Source of the DNA: Streptomyces sp. AJS327
GTDB lineage: Bacteria; Actinomycetota; Actinomycetes; Streptomycetales; Streptomycetaceae
NCBI RefSeq assembly: GCF_013450295.1
Contig: NZ_SKBR01000002.1
Coordinates: 1,326,501 to 1,390,500, forward strand
DNA length: 64,000 nucleotides
Direction: 5' to 3'
Made by a program: the position numbers and the translations under genes. The notes beneath the pieces were generated by a model that searched no databases, was not told the DNA's origin, and saw only the letters and a list, made by a program, of their open reading frames with translations. Position 1 is the stretch's first letter, and every line of letters begins with the position of its first letter. Below, one piece after another: positions 25,784 through 35,252 of this stretch.

Positions 25784-26701
25784 TCAGGACTGGTCGAGCA
25801 GGACGGAACGGGTCAGGCCCCGCGGGTTGTCCGGGTCGAGCCCCCGGGCCCGCGCCCGCTCCAGCGCGACGCGCTGCGCCAGCACCAGCTCGGCCAGCGG
25901 ATCCCGGGCGTGCTGGACGAACTCCGCGCCGCTGCCCGCGACCTGGTCCGCCAGACCCTCCGGCGGCTCCCCCAGCATCCAGGCGACCCGGCCGGGCGCG
26001 GCGATGGACACCGGGCCGTGCCGGTACTCCATCGCCGGGTAGGACTCCGTCCAACTCTGGGCGGCCTCCCGCATCTTGAGCGCGGCCTCGTGCGCCAGGC
26101 CGACCGTCCAGCCCCGGCCGAGGAAGGTGAACTGCTCGGCGTCCAGCCAGCTCCGCTCGACCGGCGCGGTGAGCGCGGCCTCCGCGTCCGCGACGGCGGC
26201 GGAGAGGTCCTCGCCCAGGTGCGCGCGGAACAGCGCCAGCGCGGTGGTGGCGAAACGCGTCTGCACCACGGACCGTTCGTCGGCGAAGGGCAGGCCGACC
26301 GTGGCGTCGGAGAGCGCGAGCGCGGGGGTGTCCTGGGCGCCGAGCACGGTGACCGTGGGCACCCGCCCGGCGGCCGACTCCAGCACCCGCAGGACCTCCG
26401 TGGTGGTGCCGGAGCGGGTGATCGCGACGAGCGCGTCGTACCCCCGGGCGGGGTCCAGCGCGGGATCCGCCTCGGAAGCGGCGTAGGCGTCCGTGACGCC
26501 GTGTCCGGCCCGCTCCCGCAGTACCGCGTACGACTGGGCCATGAACCAGGAGGTGCCGCAGCCGACCACCGCGACCCGGGCGCCGGGCGCCGGCAGCGGG
26601 TTCGGGGCGGCGGCGAGACGGGCGGCCTCCCGCCAGGTCGCGGGCTGGCTGTGCAGCTCCCGCTCCATGAAGACGGACTCGCTGACCACGGACTCGTTCA
26701 C
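25784..26701 (-). CDS. SIS-domain sugar isomerase/deaminase (AgaS/GlmS-like)
   Basis: This is a 305-residue protein with two SIS domains, binding phosphosugars. VAVVGCGTSWFMAQSYAVLRER and ITRSGTTTEVLRVLES form the first site. EQFTFLGRGWTVGLAHEAALKMREAAQSWTESYPAMEYRHGP forms the second, closely matching the isomerase half of GlmS without its glutaminase domain. The GTG start has GGAAGGG eight bases upstream. Its position before the aldolase points to galactosamine- or glucosamine-6-phosphate conversion (AgaS-like). Confidence 0.82.
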   Translation of the reverse strand: MNESVVSESVFMERELHSQPATWREAARLAAAPNPLPAPGARVAVVGCGTSWFMAQSYAVLRERAGHGVTDAYAASEADPALDPARGYDALVAITRSGTTTEVLRVLESAAGRVPTVTVLGAQDTPALALSDATVGLPFADERSVVQTRFATTALALFRAHLGEDLSAAVADAEAALTAPVERSWLDAEQFTFLGRGWTVGLAHEAALKMREAAQSWTESYPAMEYRHGPVSIAAPGRVAWMLGEPPEGLADQVAGSGAEFVQHARDPLAELVLAQRVALERARARGLDPDNPRGLTRSVLLDQS

Positions 26702-26989
26702 GGGGACACCCTTCCGCCGGACGGCAGGTCGTGCGGACCCGGCGGCGGAGCGACCGCCCCGCGCCCCGGCAACTCTACGCAGGCCACGCTCCGTTGGTCC
26801 ATCCGCCCACCTGTGGCGGCGCGGTTCCGCGCCAGCGTCCGGACCCCGTCGGCGAGCCGGGCCGGAAGGCCGCCGGAGTCCGGCCACGGGCGCCGGGCGC
26901 CCGTGGCCGCTCCGTCCGCGCGGGAGTTCACCGCCCGTTCGGCACGCGGTGGCCGGCCGGGCGGTGGTGTCCCCGCGGACGCGCGGTGC

Positions 26990-27427
26990 TCACCTGGTGA
27001 TGTGCAGGACCGGATAGATCTTCCGGTTCGACATCCACCGGGTGTGCCCCTTCTTCACGTCCCCCCTGCCGCAGGCCTTCAGGGTCAGGTAGGTCTCGCC
27101 CGGCTTGCTGTCCGGCGCGCTGCGGGCCCGGCCGATCGCGCAGCCGTGGTTGTGCCGGGTGTCGCGCACCCGCATGTCCATGCGGACCAGCGTGTGCCGT
27201 CCGTGCTTCTTGTAGCAGTGCTTGTACGCGAGGCTGCCGCCCCGTTTGTCGATCTTGCGCTCCTTGGTGCAGTGGATCTTGCCGTGCCCGTGGCCCGGGT
27301 CGTGTCCGCCGTCTCCGGGGACACCGCCGGGCGCCGCGGCGCCCGCCGGGGTACCGAAGGCCAGGGCGGCGCCCAGCAGGGCCGAGGTGGCGGCCAGCGT
27401 CACGCGGGTCTTCCTCGCCTGTAACAC
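26990..27427 (-). CDS. Small secreted protein with TTA second codon
   Basis: This is a 145-residue protein. MLQARKTRVTLAATSALLGAALAFGTPAGAAAP is a clear Sec signal peptide with an AxA site, leaving a basic mature domain of about 113 residues. It has four cysteines (KIHC, YKHC, NHGC, LKAC), probably two disulfides, and a His/Lys-rich character. The start is GTG followed directly by TTA, so expression should depend on the bldA tRNA. GAGAGG lies ten bases upstream. A tandem 9-bp repeat stands just upstream. I do not recognise the family; a role in development or as an extracellular inhibitor would be guesswork. Confidence 0.75.
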   Translation of the reverse strand: MLQARKTRVTLAATSALLGAALAFGTPAGAAAPGGVPGDGGHDPGHGHGKIHCTKERKIDKRGGSLAYKHCYKKHGRHTLVRMDMRVRDTRHNHGCAIGRARSAPDSKPGETYLTLKACGRGDVKKGHTRWMSNRKIYPVLHITR

Positions 27428-27450
27428 GCGCTCGTTTCCTCTCAGTCAGG

Positions 27451-27486
27451 TATCTCGGGTCTCTCAGGTCTCTCGGGTATCTCGGG
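27451..27486. repeat. Four tandem 9-bp repeats upstream of secreted-protein gene
   Basis: The units read TATCTCGGG, TCTCTCAGG, TCTCTCGGG and TATCTCGGG (27451-27486), 24-60 bases upstream of the start at 27427. They occupy the promoter or leader region and could be repeated binding sites or a slippage-prone tract. Confidence 0.65.
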
Positions 27487-28230
27487 ACCGGACGGCGCCG
27501 GTTGCCCCGTCCGGGATGAGGAGGTGCCCGCGACACACCGACGCGGCGCGCCGGACCCGGGGGCACCGGGTGTGCGCGATGGCTCCCCGCTCCCCGCCGG
27601 TGCCCTTCCACGCGCCCCCAACGGCCCCCCGCGACGGCCGGGTTGGCTGCGGCGGACGGTCAGCGGTGGGGGACGAGAGGGCGGACGCCGCCGGGGCGAT
27701 GGCTGTTCCCGGACGGTGCTGACGGTGCTGACCAGGCGGTTCGGGAGTCGCGGTGGCGTTGGGGTGGCCGGGGCGCGGTGCGGCGCGCCGCCGCGGGCCA
27801 GCGGCGCCCCCGGCGGGGGAACACCGCTCGCGGGCCGCCGCGTTGACCGGTGCGCGGGTGAACCCCCGCCTCGCCGTTGGCGGTGCGGGCGCGCGGTGGG
27901 CGGTACGCCGGAGCGTTGGGCCGGGCGCCGTCCGCCGGGGCGCTTCCGGGGGCGTGCCCGGACCCGGAACCCACGTCCGGGCTCGCTTCGTGCCCACTCC
28001 CGGGGCCCGTTCCGTCGCGGCCCGCTGCCCGCCGCGTCCGCGCCGGCTCATCCGTGTCCGTCCGGACCCGACCGAGGTGGACTGGGACGGCGGAGGGCGA
28101 CCGGGGGCGACCGGGGGTGACTGGTGATGGCTGGGAGTGACTGGGCCGACTGGGGCGGCTGGAGCGAGAGGGGGCGGTCGCCGGGGCCGGGAGGGTGTGG
28201 CGCAGGACACCGTTCCGGAGCGTGCGGCCG
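27487..28230. other. Long intergenic stretch, no gene seen
   Basis: Open frames here are Pro/Arg/Gly-rich on both strands without start signals. A degenerate GACCGGGGG/GACTGGG-type repetition runs from about 28085 to 28165. I can support nothing functional. Confidence 0.5.
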
Positions 28231-28243
28231 TTGTCCACAGGGC

Positions 28244-28299
28244 TTGTGGAATGGGGAGGCCCTTCATAGCATCCCCGGTGTTACATCAGTTGTGTCACA
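28244..28299 (+). promoter_or_regulatory. Promoter and operator of the beta-oxidation genes
   Basis: TTGTGG (28244-28249) and TAGCAT (28267-28272) are 17 bases apart and fit -35/-10 boxes; transcription would start near 28279. TCCACA-GGGCT-TGTGGA (28234-28250) overlaps the -35 box. Two TGTNACA palindromes, TGTTACA (28279-28285) and TGTCACA (28293-28299), sit right at the start site and suggest a repressor site that blocks transcription. The ATG is at 28314. Confidence 0.55.
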
Positions 28300-28313
28300 C
28301 GGCTGGGGGCCCG

Positions 28314-29462
28314 ATGGCGGAGCAGGCGAAGGGGAGCGGACCGCTTGAGGGGGTGCGGGTGGTCGAGCTGGCCGGTATCGGTCCTGGCCCGTTCGCCGCG
28401 ATGCACCTCGCGGATCTCGGTGCCGACGTGGTGCGGGTGGACCGCCCCGGGGGCAACGTGCTGGCCGTCGCCCCCGAGTCGGACGTCACCAACCGCAACA
28501 AGCGCTCCGTCGTCCTCGACCTGAAGGACGAGCGGGGGCTGGCCGCCGCACTCGACCTCGCCGGGCGCGCCGACGTCCTGATCGAGGGCTACCGGCCGGG
28601 GGTCGCCGAGCGGCTGGGGATCGGCCCCGAGGTCTGCCTGGCCCGCAACTCCCGCCTGGTGTACGGGCGGATGACCGGCTGGGGCCAGGAGGGTCCCCTC
28701 GCGCACACCGCCGGACACGACATCGGGTACGTCGCCGTGACCGGGGCGCTCGGCATGGTCGGCCAGCCCGGGGAGCCGCCCGCCGTCCCGGCCAACCTGC
28801 TCGGGGACTACGCGGGCGGCGCGCTCTACCTCGTCATCGGGGTGCTCGCGGCTCTCCAGCACGCCCGCTCGGAGGGCGGCGCCGGACAGGTGGTGGACGC
28901 CGCCATCGTCGACGGCACCAGCCACCTCAGTGCGATGATCCACGGCCTGTTGGCCGCCGGGGCCTGGCAGGACCGCCGGGCCGCCAATCTGCTGGACGGC
29001 GGCGCCCCCTTCTACGCCAGCTACCGCACCTCCGACGGCGGCTACATGGCCGTCGGGGCGCTGGAACCCCGGTTCTACGAGGAGTTCGTCCGGCTGCTCG
29101 GGCTGAGCGCGCCGCCCGACCGCTCCGACCCGGCGGCCTGGGAGGAGCTGCGCTCCGCGATAGCCGAGCGGTTCGCCAGCCGCACCCGCGCCGAGTGGAC
29201 GGCGGTCTTCGAGGGGTCCGACGCCTGCGTCGCGCCGGTACTCTCCCTGCGGGAGGCCCCCGGGCACCCGCATCTGGCCGCGCGGGGCAGCTTCGTCGAG
29301 CACGAGGGGCTGGTCCAGCCCGCCCCGGCTCCCCGCTTCTCGGCGACCCCGGGCGCGGTGCGGCGCCCGCCCGCCAGACCGGGGGACGGCGCCGCCGAGG
29401 TCGCCGCCGACTGGGGGCTGCCCTCCCTCGCGGGGGACGACGCGGGCGGCCAGACCCCCTGA
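28314..29462 (+). CDS. Alpha-methylacyl-CoA racemase (CaiB/BaiF family)
   Basis: This is a 382-residue class III CoA-transferase fold protein. LEGVRVVELAGIGPGPFAAMHLADLGADVVRVDRP opens the family. AHTAGHDIGYVAVTGALGM carries the racemase His and the GHDI motif of Mcr/Amacr, and QVVDAAIVDG and GGYMAVGALEPRFYEEF follow. It inverts the 2-methyl centre of branched acyl-CoAs so that they can enter beta-oxidation. It is the first gene of a block with acyl-CoA dehydrogenase, thiolase and FadB on the same strand. A longer open frame upstream lacks a good start. Confidence 0.87.
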   Translation: MAEQAKGSGPLEGVRVVELAGIGPGPFAAMHLADLGADVVRVDRPGGNVLAVAPESDVTNRNKRSVVLDLKDERGLAAALDLAGRADVLIEGYRPGVAERLGIGPEVCLARNSRLVYGRMTGWGQEGPLAHTAGHDIGYVAVTGALGMVGQPGEPPAVPANLLGDYAGGALYLVIGVLAALQHARSEGGAGQVVDAAIVDGTSHLSAMIHGLLAAGAWQDRRAANLLDGGAPFYASYRTSDGGYMAVGALEPRFYEEFVRLLGLSAPPDRSDPAAWEELRSAIAERFASRTRAEWTAVFEGSDACVAPVLSLREAPGHPHLAARGSFVEHEGLVQPAPAPRFSATPGAVRRPPARPGDGAAEVAADWGLPSLAGDDAGGQTP

Positions 29463-29550
29463 GCCCGTCCCGTCCCCCGCGCCCGTGGGCGTGCCGCGCG
29501 CCCGGCGCGGCGGGGTCCGCACCAACAGCCAGCCCGAAGGAGAGCCGACC

Positions 29551-30693
29551 ATGCAGCGCCAGATCTTCACCGAGGACCACGAGGCGTTCCGCCAGACCGT
29601 GCGGACCTTCCTCGCCAAGGAGGTCGAGCCGTACCACGAGCAGTGGGAGCGGGACGGCGTCGTCCCCCGCGAGGTGTGGCGGGCGGCGGGCCGGCAGGGG
29701 CTGCTGGGGCTCGCAGTGCCCGAGGAGTACGGCGGCGGGGGCGAGTCCGACTACCGCTACGCGGCCGTGCTGTCCGAGGAGTTCGCGCGGGCCGGGGCCT
29801 CCGGTCTCGCGCTGCCGCTGCACAACGACATCATCGGCCCCTACCTGACGTCGCTCGGTACCGAGGAGCAGAAGAGCCGCTGGCTGCCCGGCTTCTGCTC
29901 GGGTGAGCTGATCACCGCGATCGCGATGACCGAGCCGGGCGCGGGCTCCGACCTCCAGGGCATCAGCACCAGGGCGGAGGACCGGGGCGACCACTGGCTG
30001 CTCAACGGCTCCAAGACCTTCATCTCCAACGGCGTCCTCGCCGACCTGGTGGTCGTGGTCGCCCGGACCACCCCGGAGGGCGGCGCGAAGGGGCTCTCGC
30101 TGCTGGTCGTGGAGCGCGGGATGGAGGGCTTCGAGCGTGGCCGCAACCTCGATAAGGTGGGCCAGAAGGCGCAGGACACCGCCGAACTGTTCTTCAACGA
30201 CGTGCGGGTCCCCAAGGAGAACCTGCTCGGTGAGCTGAACGGCGCGTTCGTCCACCTGATGACGCACCTCGCGCAGGAGCGGCTGAGCATCGCGGTCTCC
30301 GCCATCGCCACCGCCGAGTACCTGGTGGAGATCACCACCGAGTACGTCAGGCAGCGGGAGGCGTTCGGCCGCCCGCTCGCCAAGCTCCAGCACGTCCGCT
30401 TCGAGATCGCGGAGCTGGCCACCGAGTGCGCCGTCACCCGGGCGTTCCTGGACCGCTGTATCGAGGAGCACGACCGGGGCGAACTGGACCCCCCGCACGC
30501 CTCGATGGCCAAGTGGTGGGCCACCGAGCTCCAGAAGCGCGTCGCCGACCGCTGCCTCCAACTACACGGCGGCTACGGCTACATGAGCGAGTACCGGGTC
30601 GCCAGGGCCTACACCGACGGCCGCATCCTGACCATCTACGGCGGCACCACCGAGATCATGAAGGAGATCATCGGCCGCTCCCTCCTCTCCTGA
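29551..30693 (+). CDS. Acyl-CoA dehydrogenase, long-chain (LCAD-like) type
   Basis: This is a 380-residue FAD enzyme that makes the trans-2 double bond of acyl-CoAs. AIAMTEPGAGSDLQGI and SKTFISNG are FAD/substrate loops, and QREAFGRPLAKLQ and LQLHGGYGYMSEY are family signatures. The usual C-terminal catalytic Glu (YEGT) is Gly here (IYGGTTEIMKEI), as in LCAD. The base is then probably Glu256 in ATAEYLVE, on the preceding helix. GAAGGAGA precedes the ATG. It lies 88 bases after the racemase gene. Confidence 0.92.
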   Translation: MQRQIFTEDHEAFRQTVRTFLAKEVEPYHEQWERDGVVPREVWRAAGRQGLLGLAVPEEYGGGGESDYRYAAVLSEEFARAGASGLALPLHNDIIGPYLTSLGTEEQKSRWLPGFCSGELITAIAMTEPGAGSDLQGISTRAEDRGDHWLLNGSKTFISNGVLADLVVVVARTTPEGGAKGLSLLVVERGMEGFERGRNLDKVGQKAQDTAELFFNDVRVPKENLLGELNGAFVHLMTHLAQERLSIAVSAIATAEYLVEITTEYVRQREAFGRPLAKLQHVRFEIAELATECAVTRAFLDRCIEEHDRGELDPPHASMAKWWATELQKRVADRCLQLHGGYGYMSEYRVARAYTDGRILTIYGGTTEIMKEIIGRSLLS

Positions 30694-30815
30694 CGCCGCC
30701 CCGGCCCACCCCGCGTACCGGGTGGGGCCCGGCGCGGTCCCGGCGCCGCCGTGTCCCGGCCGTCACCGACTCCCGCAGCCTCCCTTCCGCACTCCCGCTC
30801 TGAAAGGCAGTACAC

Positions 30816-32030
30816 GTGAGCACCGAAGCCTTCGTCTACGAAGCCATCCGCACCCCGCGCGGGCGCGGCAAGGCCAACGGGTCCCTGCACGGCACCAAGC
30901 CCATCGACCTGGTGGTCGGCCTGGTACACGAGCTGCGGCGCCGTCTCCCCGGGCTCGACCCGGCCGCCATCGACGACCTCGTCCTGGGCGTGGTGAGCCC
31001 GGTGGGCGACCAGGGGTCCGATATCGCGAAGATCGCCGCGATCGCGTCGGGGCTGCCCGACACCGTCGCCGGGGTACAGGAGAACCGCTTCTGTGCCTCC
31101 GGGCTGGAGGCCGTCAACCTCGCGGCGGCGAAGGTCCGTTCCGGCTGGGAGGACCTGGTGGTGGCGGGCGGTGTCGAGGCCATGTCGCGGGTCCCGATGG
31201 GTACCGACGGCGGCGCCTGGCACATGGACCCGATGACCAGCTTCGAGACCGGCTTCGTGCCGCAGGGCATCGGCGCCGACCTGATCGCCACGCTCGGCGG
31301 CTTCTCCCGCCGGGACGTCGACGAGTACGCGGCCCGCTCCCAGGAGCTGGCCGCCGGGGCGTGGAAGGAGGGCCGGTTCGACCGCTCCGTCGTGCCGGTC
31401 ACCGACCGCTCCGGGCTCACCGTCCTCGACCGGGACGAGCACCTGCGGCCCGGCACCACCGCCGACTCGCTCGCCGCCCTCAAGCCGTCCTTCGCCACCA
31501 TCGGGGACCTGGGCGGCTTCGACGCGGTCGCGCTCCAGCGCTACCACTGGGTGGAGGCCATCGACCACGTCCACCACGCGGGCAACTCCTCCGGCATCGT
31601 GGACGGCGCCGCCCTCGTGGCGGTCGGCAACGGGGCGGTGGGCGAGCGGTACGGCCTCACCCCGCGCGCCCGGATCGTCTCCGCCGCGGTCTCCGGCGCC
31701 GACCCGACCATCATGCTCACCGGCCCGGCACCCGCCACCCGCAAGGCCCTCGCCAAGGCGGGACTGGAGATCGGGGACATCGACCTGGTCGAGATCAACG
31801 AGGCGTTCGCCGCCGTGGTGCTGCGCTTCGTCGAGGACATGGAACTGCCGCTGGAGAAGGTCAACGTGAACGGTGGCGCCATCGCGCTGGGGCACCCGCT
31901 GGGCGCCACCGGGGCCATGATCCTCGGCACCCTCGTGGACGAACTGGAGCGGCGCGACCAGCGGTACGGGCTGGCGACGCTGTGCGTCGGCGGAGGGATG
32001 GGGATCGCCACCGTCGTCGAGCGGCTGTAA
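30816..32030 (+). CDS. fadA: Acetyl-CoA acyltransferase (thiolase, FadA-like)
   Basis: This 404-residue thiolase performs the last step of beta-oxidation. The nucleophile is Cys93 in [35 protein letters not shown] (catalytic His) and [10 protein letters not shown] (second Cys) complete the active site. The GTG start has GAAAGG upstream. It is followed after 138 bases by the FadB-like gene; both subunits of a trifunctional complex are thus encoded side by side. Confidence 0.92.
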   Translation: MSTEAFVYEAIRTPRGRGKANGSLHGTKPIDLVVGLVHELRRRLPGLDPAAIDDLVLGVVSPVGDQGSDIAKIAAIASGLPDTVAGVQENRFCASGLEAVNLAAAKVRSGWEDLVVAGGVEAMSRVPMGTDGGAWHMDPMTSFETGFVPQGIGADLIATLGGFSRRDVDEYAARSQELAAGAWKEGRFDRSVVPVTDRSGLTVLDRDEHLRPGTTADSLAALKPSFATIGDLGGFDAVALQRYHWVEAIDHVHHAGNSSGIVDGAALVAVGNGAVGERYGLTPRARIVSAAVSGADPTIMLTGPAPATRKALAKAGLEIGDIDLVEINEAFAAVVLRFVEDMELPLEKVNVNGGAIALGHPLGATGAMILGTLVDELERRDQRYGLATLCVGGGMGIATVVERL

Positions 32031-32168
32031 CGCCCGCCCCGCCGACGCGGACCCGCCACCCCGGCGGGCCGCGTCCGCCGCGCCGGGGCCGGAGCGAGCA
32101 GCCCGGCAGCCCGGCCCCCTCCTTCCGGGGCTGTGCCCCGTACCGCAGACTGATGGAGAGAACGAGAC

Positions 32169-34352
32169 ATGGCTGAGTCCACCGAGTCCACCACGATCCG
32201 CTGGGACCGGGACGCCGACGGCATCGTCACCCTGACCCTGGACGACCCCGGCCAGTCGGCCAACACCATGAACGCGGCGTTCAAGACCTCGCTCACCGCG
32301 ATCGCCGACCGTCTGGAAGCCGAGCGGGACAGCGTGCGGGGGGTCATCGTCACCTCCGCCAAGAAGACCTTCTTCGCCGGGGGAGACCTGCGCGAACTGA
32401 TCCAGATCCAGCCCGAGGACGCCCAGCGGGCCTTCGAGCTGGGCATGGGCATCAAGCGGGACCTGCGCCGCGTCGAGACGCTGGGCGTGCCGGTCGTCGC
32501 CGCGATCAACGGCGCGGCGCTCGGCGGCGGTCTGGAGATCGCCCTCGCCTGCCACCACCGGGTCGCGGTCGACGCGCCGGGCGCGAAGATCGGTGTTCCC
32601 GAGGCCACCCTCGGACTGCTCCCCGCCGCGGGGGGCGTCACGCGGACGGTGCGCATGCTGGGCGTCGCCGACGCGCTGCTGAAGGTGCTGCTGGAGGGCA
32701 AGCAGTACTTCCCCGCCAAGGCCCGGGAGATCGGCCTGGTGGACGAGGTGGTGGACACCGAGGAGGCGATGCTCGCCGCCGCGCGGGCCTTCATCGAGGC
32801 GAACCCCCAGTCCCAGCAGCCCTGGGACGTCAAGGGGTACAAGATCCCCGGCGGTACCCCGACGCACCCGAAGTTCGCCGCCAACCTGCCCGCGTTCCCC
32901 GCCAACCTGCGGAAGCAGACCGCGGGCGCCCCTTACCCGGCTCAGCGCAACATCCTCGCCGCGGCCGTGGAGGGCTCGCAGGTCGACTTCGAGACCGCGC
33001 AGGTCATCGAGGGGCGGTACTTCGTGGAGCTGGTCACCGGCCAGATCTCCAAGAACATGATCCAGGCGTTCTTCTTCGACCTCCAGGCCGTCAACGCGGG
33101 CCGCAGCCGCCCGCGGGGCCCCGAGCACCGCGAGGTGCGCCGGGTGGCGGTGCTCGGCGCCGGGATGATGGGCGCCGGGATCGCCTACTCCTGCGCGAAG
33201 GTCGGTATCGAGGTCGTGCTGAAGGACGTCACCCCGGAGGCGGCCGAGAAGGGGAAGGCGTACTCCGAGGGGCTGCTCGCGAAGGCTCTCTCCCGCGGCC
33301 GCACCACCGAGGCCAAGCGGGACGCCCTGCTGGCACGCATCACGCCCACCGCGGACCCGGGCGACCTCGCGGGCTGCGACGCGGTCATCGAGGCCGTCTT
33401 CGAGGACCCCGCGCTCAAGCACAAGGTGTTCCAGGAGATCCAGGACGTGGTGGCGCCGGACGCGCTGCTCTGCTCCAACACCTCGACCCTGCCCATCACC
33501 ACGCTCGCCGAGGGCGTCACCCGGGACACGGACTTCGTCGGACTGCACTTCTTCTCCCCGGTCGACAAGATGCCGCTGGTGGAGATCATCCGTGGTGAGC
33601 GGACCGGGGACGAGGCGCTGGCCCGCGCCTTCGACCTGGTGCGGCAGATCAGGAAGACCCCGATCGTGGTCAACGACTCGCGGGGCTTCTTCACCTCGCG
33701 CGTCATCGGGCACTTCATGAACGAGGGGGTGGCGCTGCTGGGCGAGGGCGTCCCCGCGGCCTCGATCGAGCAGGCCGCCGCCCAGGCGGGCTACCCGGCC
33801 AAGGTGCTCTCGCTGATGGACGAGCTGACTCTCACCCTGCCGCGGAAGATCCGGCAGGAGACCAGGCAGGCCCTGCTCGCCGAGGGCGTCGACTACCCCG
33901 ACCACCCGGCGGACGCGATCATCGACCGCATGATCGACGAGTTCGGGCGCACCGGCCGCAGTGGTGGCGCCGGGTTCTACGACTACGACGAGACCGGCCA
34001 GCGCGCCGGGCTCTGGCCGGGGCTGCGCGAGCACTTCGGGAGCGCGGGCGGTGAGCTGCCGTCGCTGCGCGACATGCGCGAGCGGATGCTCTTCAGCGAG
34101 GCCCTGGACACCGTCCGGCTCTTCGAGGAGGGCGTGCTGACCTCGGTGGCGGACGCCAACATCGGCTCCATCATGGGCATCGGCTTCCCCGCCTGGACCG
34201 GTGGCGTGATCCAGTACATCAACGGCTACGAGGGCGGGCCGGCCGGTTTCGTGGACCGTGCCCGGGAACTCCAGGAGCGCTACGGCGACCGCTTCGCGGT
34301 GCCCACGCTCCTCGCCGAGAAGGCCGCCCGGGGCGAGACCTTCAGCGACTGA
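32169..34352 (+). CDS. fadB: Multifunctional enoyl-CoA hydratase / 3-hydroxyacyl-CoA dehydrogenase
   Basis: This is a 727-residue fusion. Residues 10-200 are the hydratase/isomerase domain (AALGGGLEIALACHHRVA and GVPEATLGLLPAAGG with the two catalytic Glu). Residues 325-505 are the NAD-binding dehydrogenase domain (VAVLGAGMMGAGIAYSCAKVG; catalytic His in FVGLHFFSPVDKMPLVEI). Two C-terminal helical domains follow. Its partner is the thiolase upstream. Its last 11 bases overlap the end of the convergent merR gene. Confidence 0.93.
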   Translation: MAESTESTTIRWDRDADGIVTLTLDDPGQSANTMNAAFKTSLTAIADRLEAERDSVRGVIVTSAKKTFFAGGDLRELIQIQPEDAQRAFELGMGIKRDLRRVETLGVPVVAAINGAALGGGLEIALACHHRVAVDAPGAKIGVPEATLGLLPAAGGVTRTVRMLGVADALLKVLLEGKQYFPAKAREIGLVDEVVDTEEAMLAAARAFIEANPQSQQPWDVKGYKIPGGTPTHPKFAANLPAFPANLRKQTAGAPYPAQRNILAAAVEGSQVDFETAQVIEGRYFVELVTGQISKNMIQAFFFDLQAVNAGRSRPRGPEHREVRRVAVLGAGMMGAGIAYSCAKVGIEVVLKDVTPEAAEKGKAYSEGLLAKALSRGRTTEAKRDALLARITPTADPGDLAGCDAVIEAVFEDPALKHKVFQEIQDVVAPDALLCSNTSTLPITTLAEGVTRDTDFVGLHFFSPVDKMPLVEIIRGERTGDEALARAFDLVRQIRKTPIVVNDSRGFFTSRVIGHFMNEGVALLGEGVPAASIEQAAAQAGYPAKVLSLMDELTLTLPRKIRQETRQALLAEGVDYPDHPADAIIDRMIDEFGRTGRSGGAGFYDYDETGQRAGLWPGLREHFGSAGGELPSLRDMRERMLFSEALDTVRLFEEGVLTSVADANIGSIMGIGFPAWTGGVIQYINGYEGGPAGFVDRARELQERYGDRFAVPTLLAEKAARGETFSD

Positions 34353-35190
34353 CGGGGTCCGGCTCGGCCGGGTCAGCGGAGGGCCGTGGGGCGCGCTCCT
34401 TGGGGAACGCGTCCCGCAGCTCCTCCTTCATCGACCGCTGGAACGCGGTGACCAGCGCCTGCATCACCATCGGCTGCATATGGGCGGAGAGCGACCGCAT
34501 CTCCGCCACCCGCTCCGGGTCCGCCTCCCGCTCCCGGTAGGGCATCCACACCTCGTCCCGGAAGAGCCTGCTCAGCTCCCGGGCGGTGGAACGGCTGTGC
34601 TCCAGCACCACCTCGCGCGCGGCGAGGATGACCTCCTGGGAGAGGGGCACGTCCAGCAGCCGCACGCCGAGGTGCAGCAGCCCGGGGTCGACCCGGAAGA
34701 CCGAGGGATCCTCGGTGCTCTCCAGCACGGTCATCGCCGCGAGCCGCCGCAGGTCCTCGTCGGTCAGCTCGCGGCCGACGCGCCGCTCCAGCTGCTCGCG
34801 GGTCGCCTCGTCCACCGTGTCCGGCATCCAGGAGGCGACGACGGCCCGGTGGATGGCGAGGTCATGGGCGCTGATGTCGTCCGGCAGGTGCTGGAGGTAG
34901 CGCTCGATGGCCGCCAGGGTCATGCCCTGGTGCTGGAGTTCTTCTATCAGCGCGAGCCGGGAGAGGTGCTCCGGGCCGTAGTGGCCGACCCGGCGCGGGC
35001 CGATGGCCGGGGGCGGCAGCAGCCCGCGCGTGCTGTAGAAGCGGATGGTGCGCACGGTGACCCCGGCGCGGGCGGCGAGCTGGTCGACGGTGAGCTGGTC
35101 GGCCTGGGGCGCGGCGGAGCCCTCCGGCGCGTCCGGGGAGTGCCGCTCCTGCCGCCGCCGGTGGCCGCGCGGTCCGTCCTGCTGGTCCAT
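34342..35190 (-). CDS. MerR-family transcriptional regulator
   Basis: This is a 282-residue protein. A 30-residue basic leader precedes LTVDQLAARAGVTVRTIRFYSTRGLLPPP, the MerR winged helix. HQGMTLAAIERYLQHL is followed by a long helical C-terminal region (about 110-265) without Cys ligands. The last codons overlap the fadB end on the other strand. Its upstream region has three 14-bp tandem repeats and an ACAGTATTGCTGT inverted repeat. Proximity suggests, but does not show, that it governs the fatty-acid block. Confidence 0.85.
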   Translation of the reverse strand: MDQQDGPRGHRRRQERHSPDAPEGSAAPQADQLTVDQLAARAGVTVRTIRFYSTRGLLPPPAIGPRRVGHYGPEHLSRLALIEELQHQGMTLAAIERYLQHLPDDISAHDLAIHRAVVASWMPDTVDEATREQLERRVGRELTDEDLRRLAAMTVLESTEDPSVFRVDPGLLHLGVRLLDVPLSQEVILAAREVVLEHSRSTARELSRLFRDEVWMPYREREADPERVAEMRSLSAHMQPMVMQALVTAFQRSMKEELRDAFPKERAPRPSADPAEPDPVSR

Positions 35191-35252
35191 CTGCGGTGCC
35201 TCTCTCGCGGACGTGCGCCGGTCGTCTGCAACAGTATTGCTGTCTCACCATT

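Noticed and set aside
30636-34034. A 1132-codon open frame on the minus strand opposite the acyl-CoA dehydrogenase, thiolase and fadB genes
   Set aside because: It mirrors three clearly recognisable plus-strand genes and reads as His/Arg/Val-rich sequence without domains. Long antisense openings are expected in such GC-rich coding DNA.
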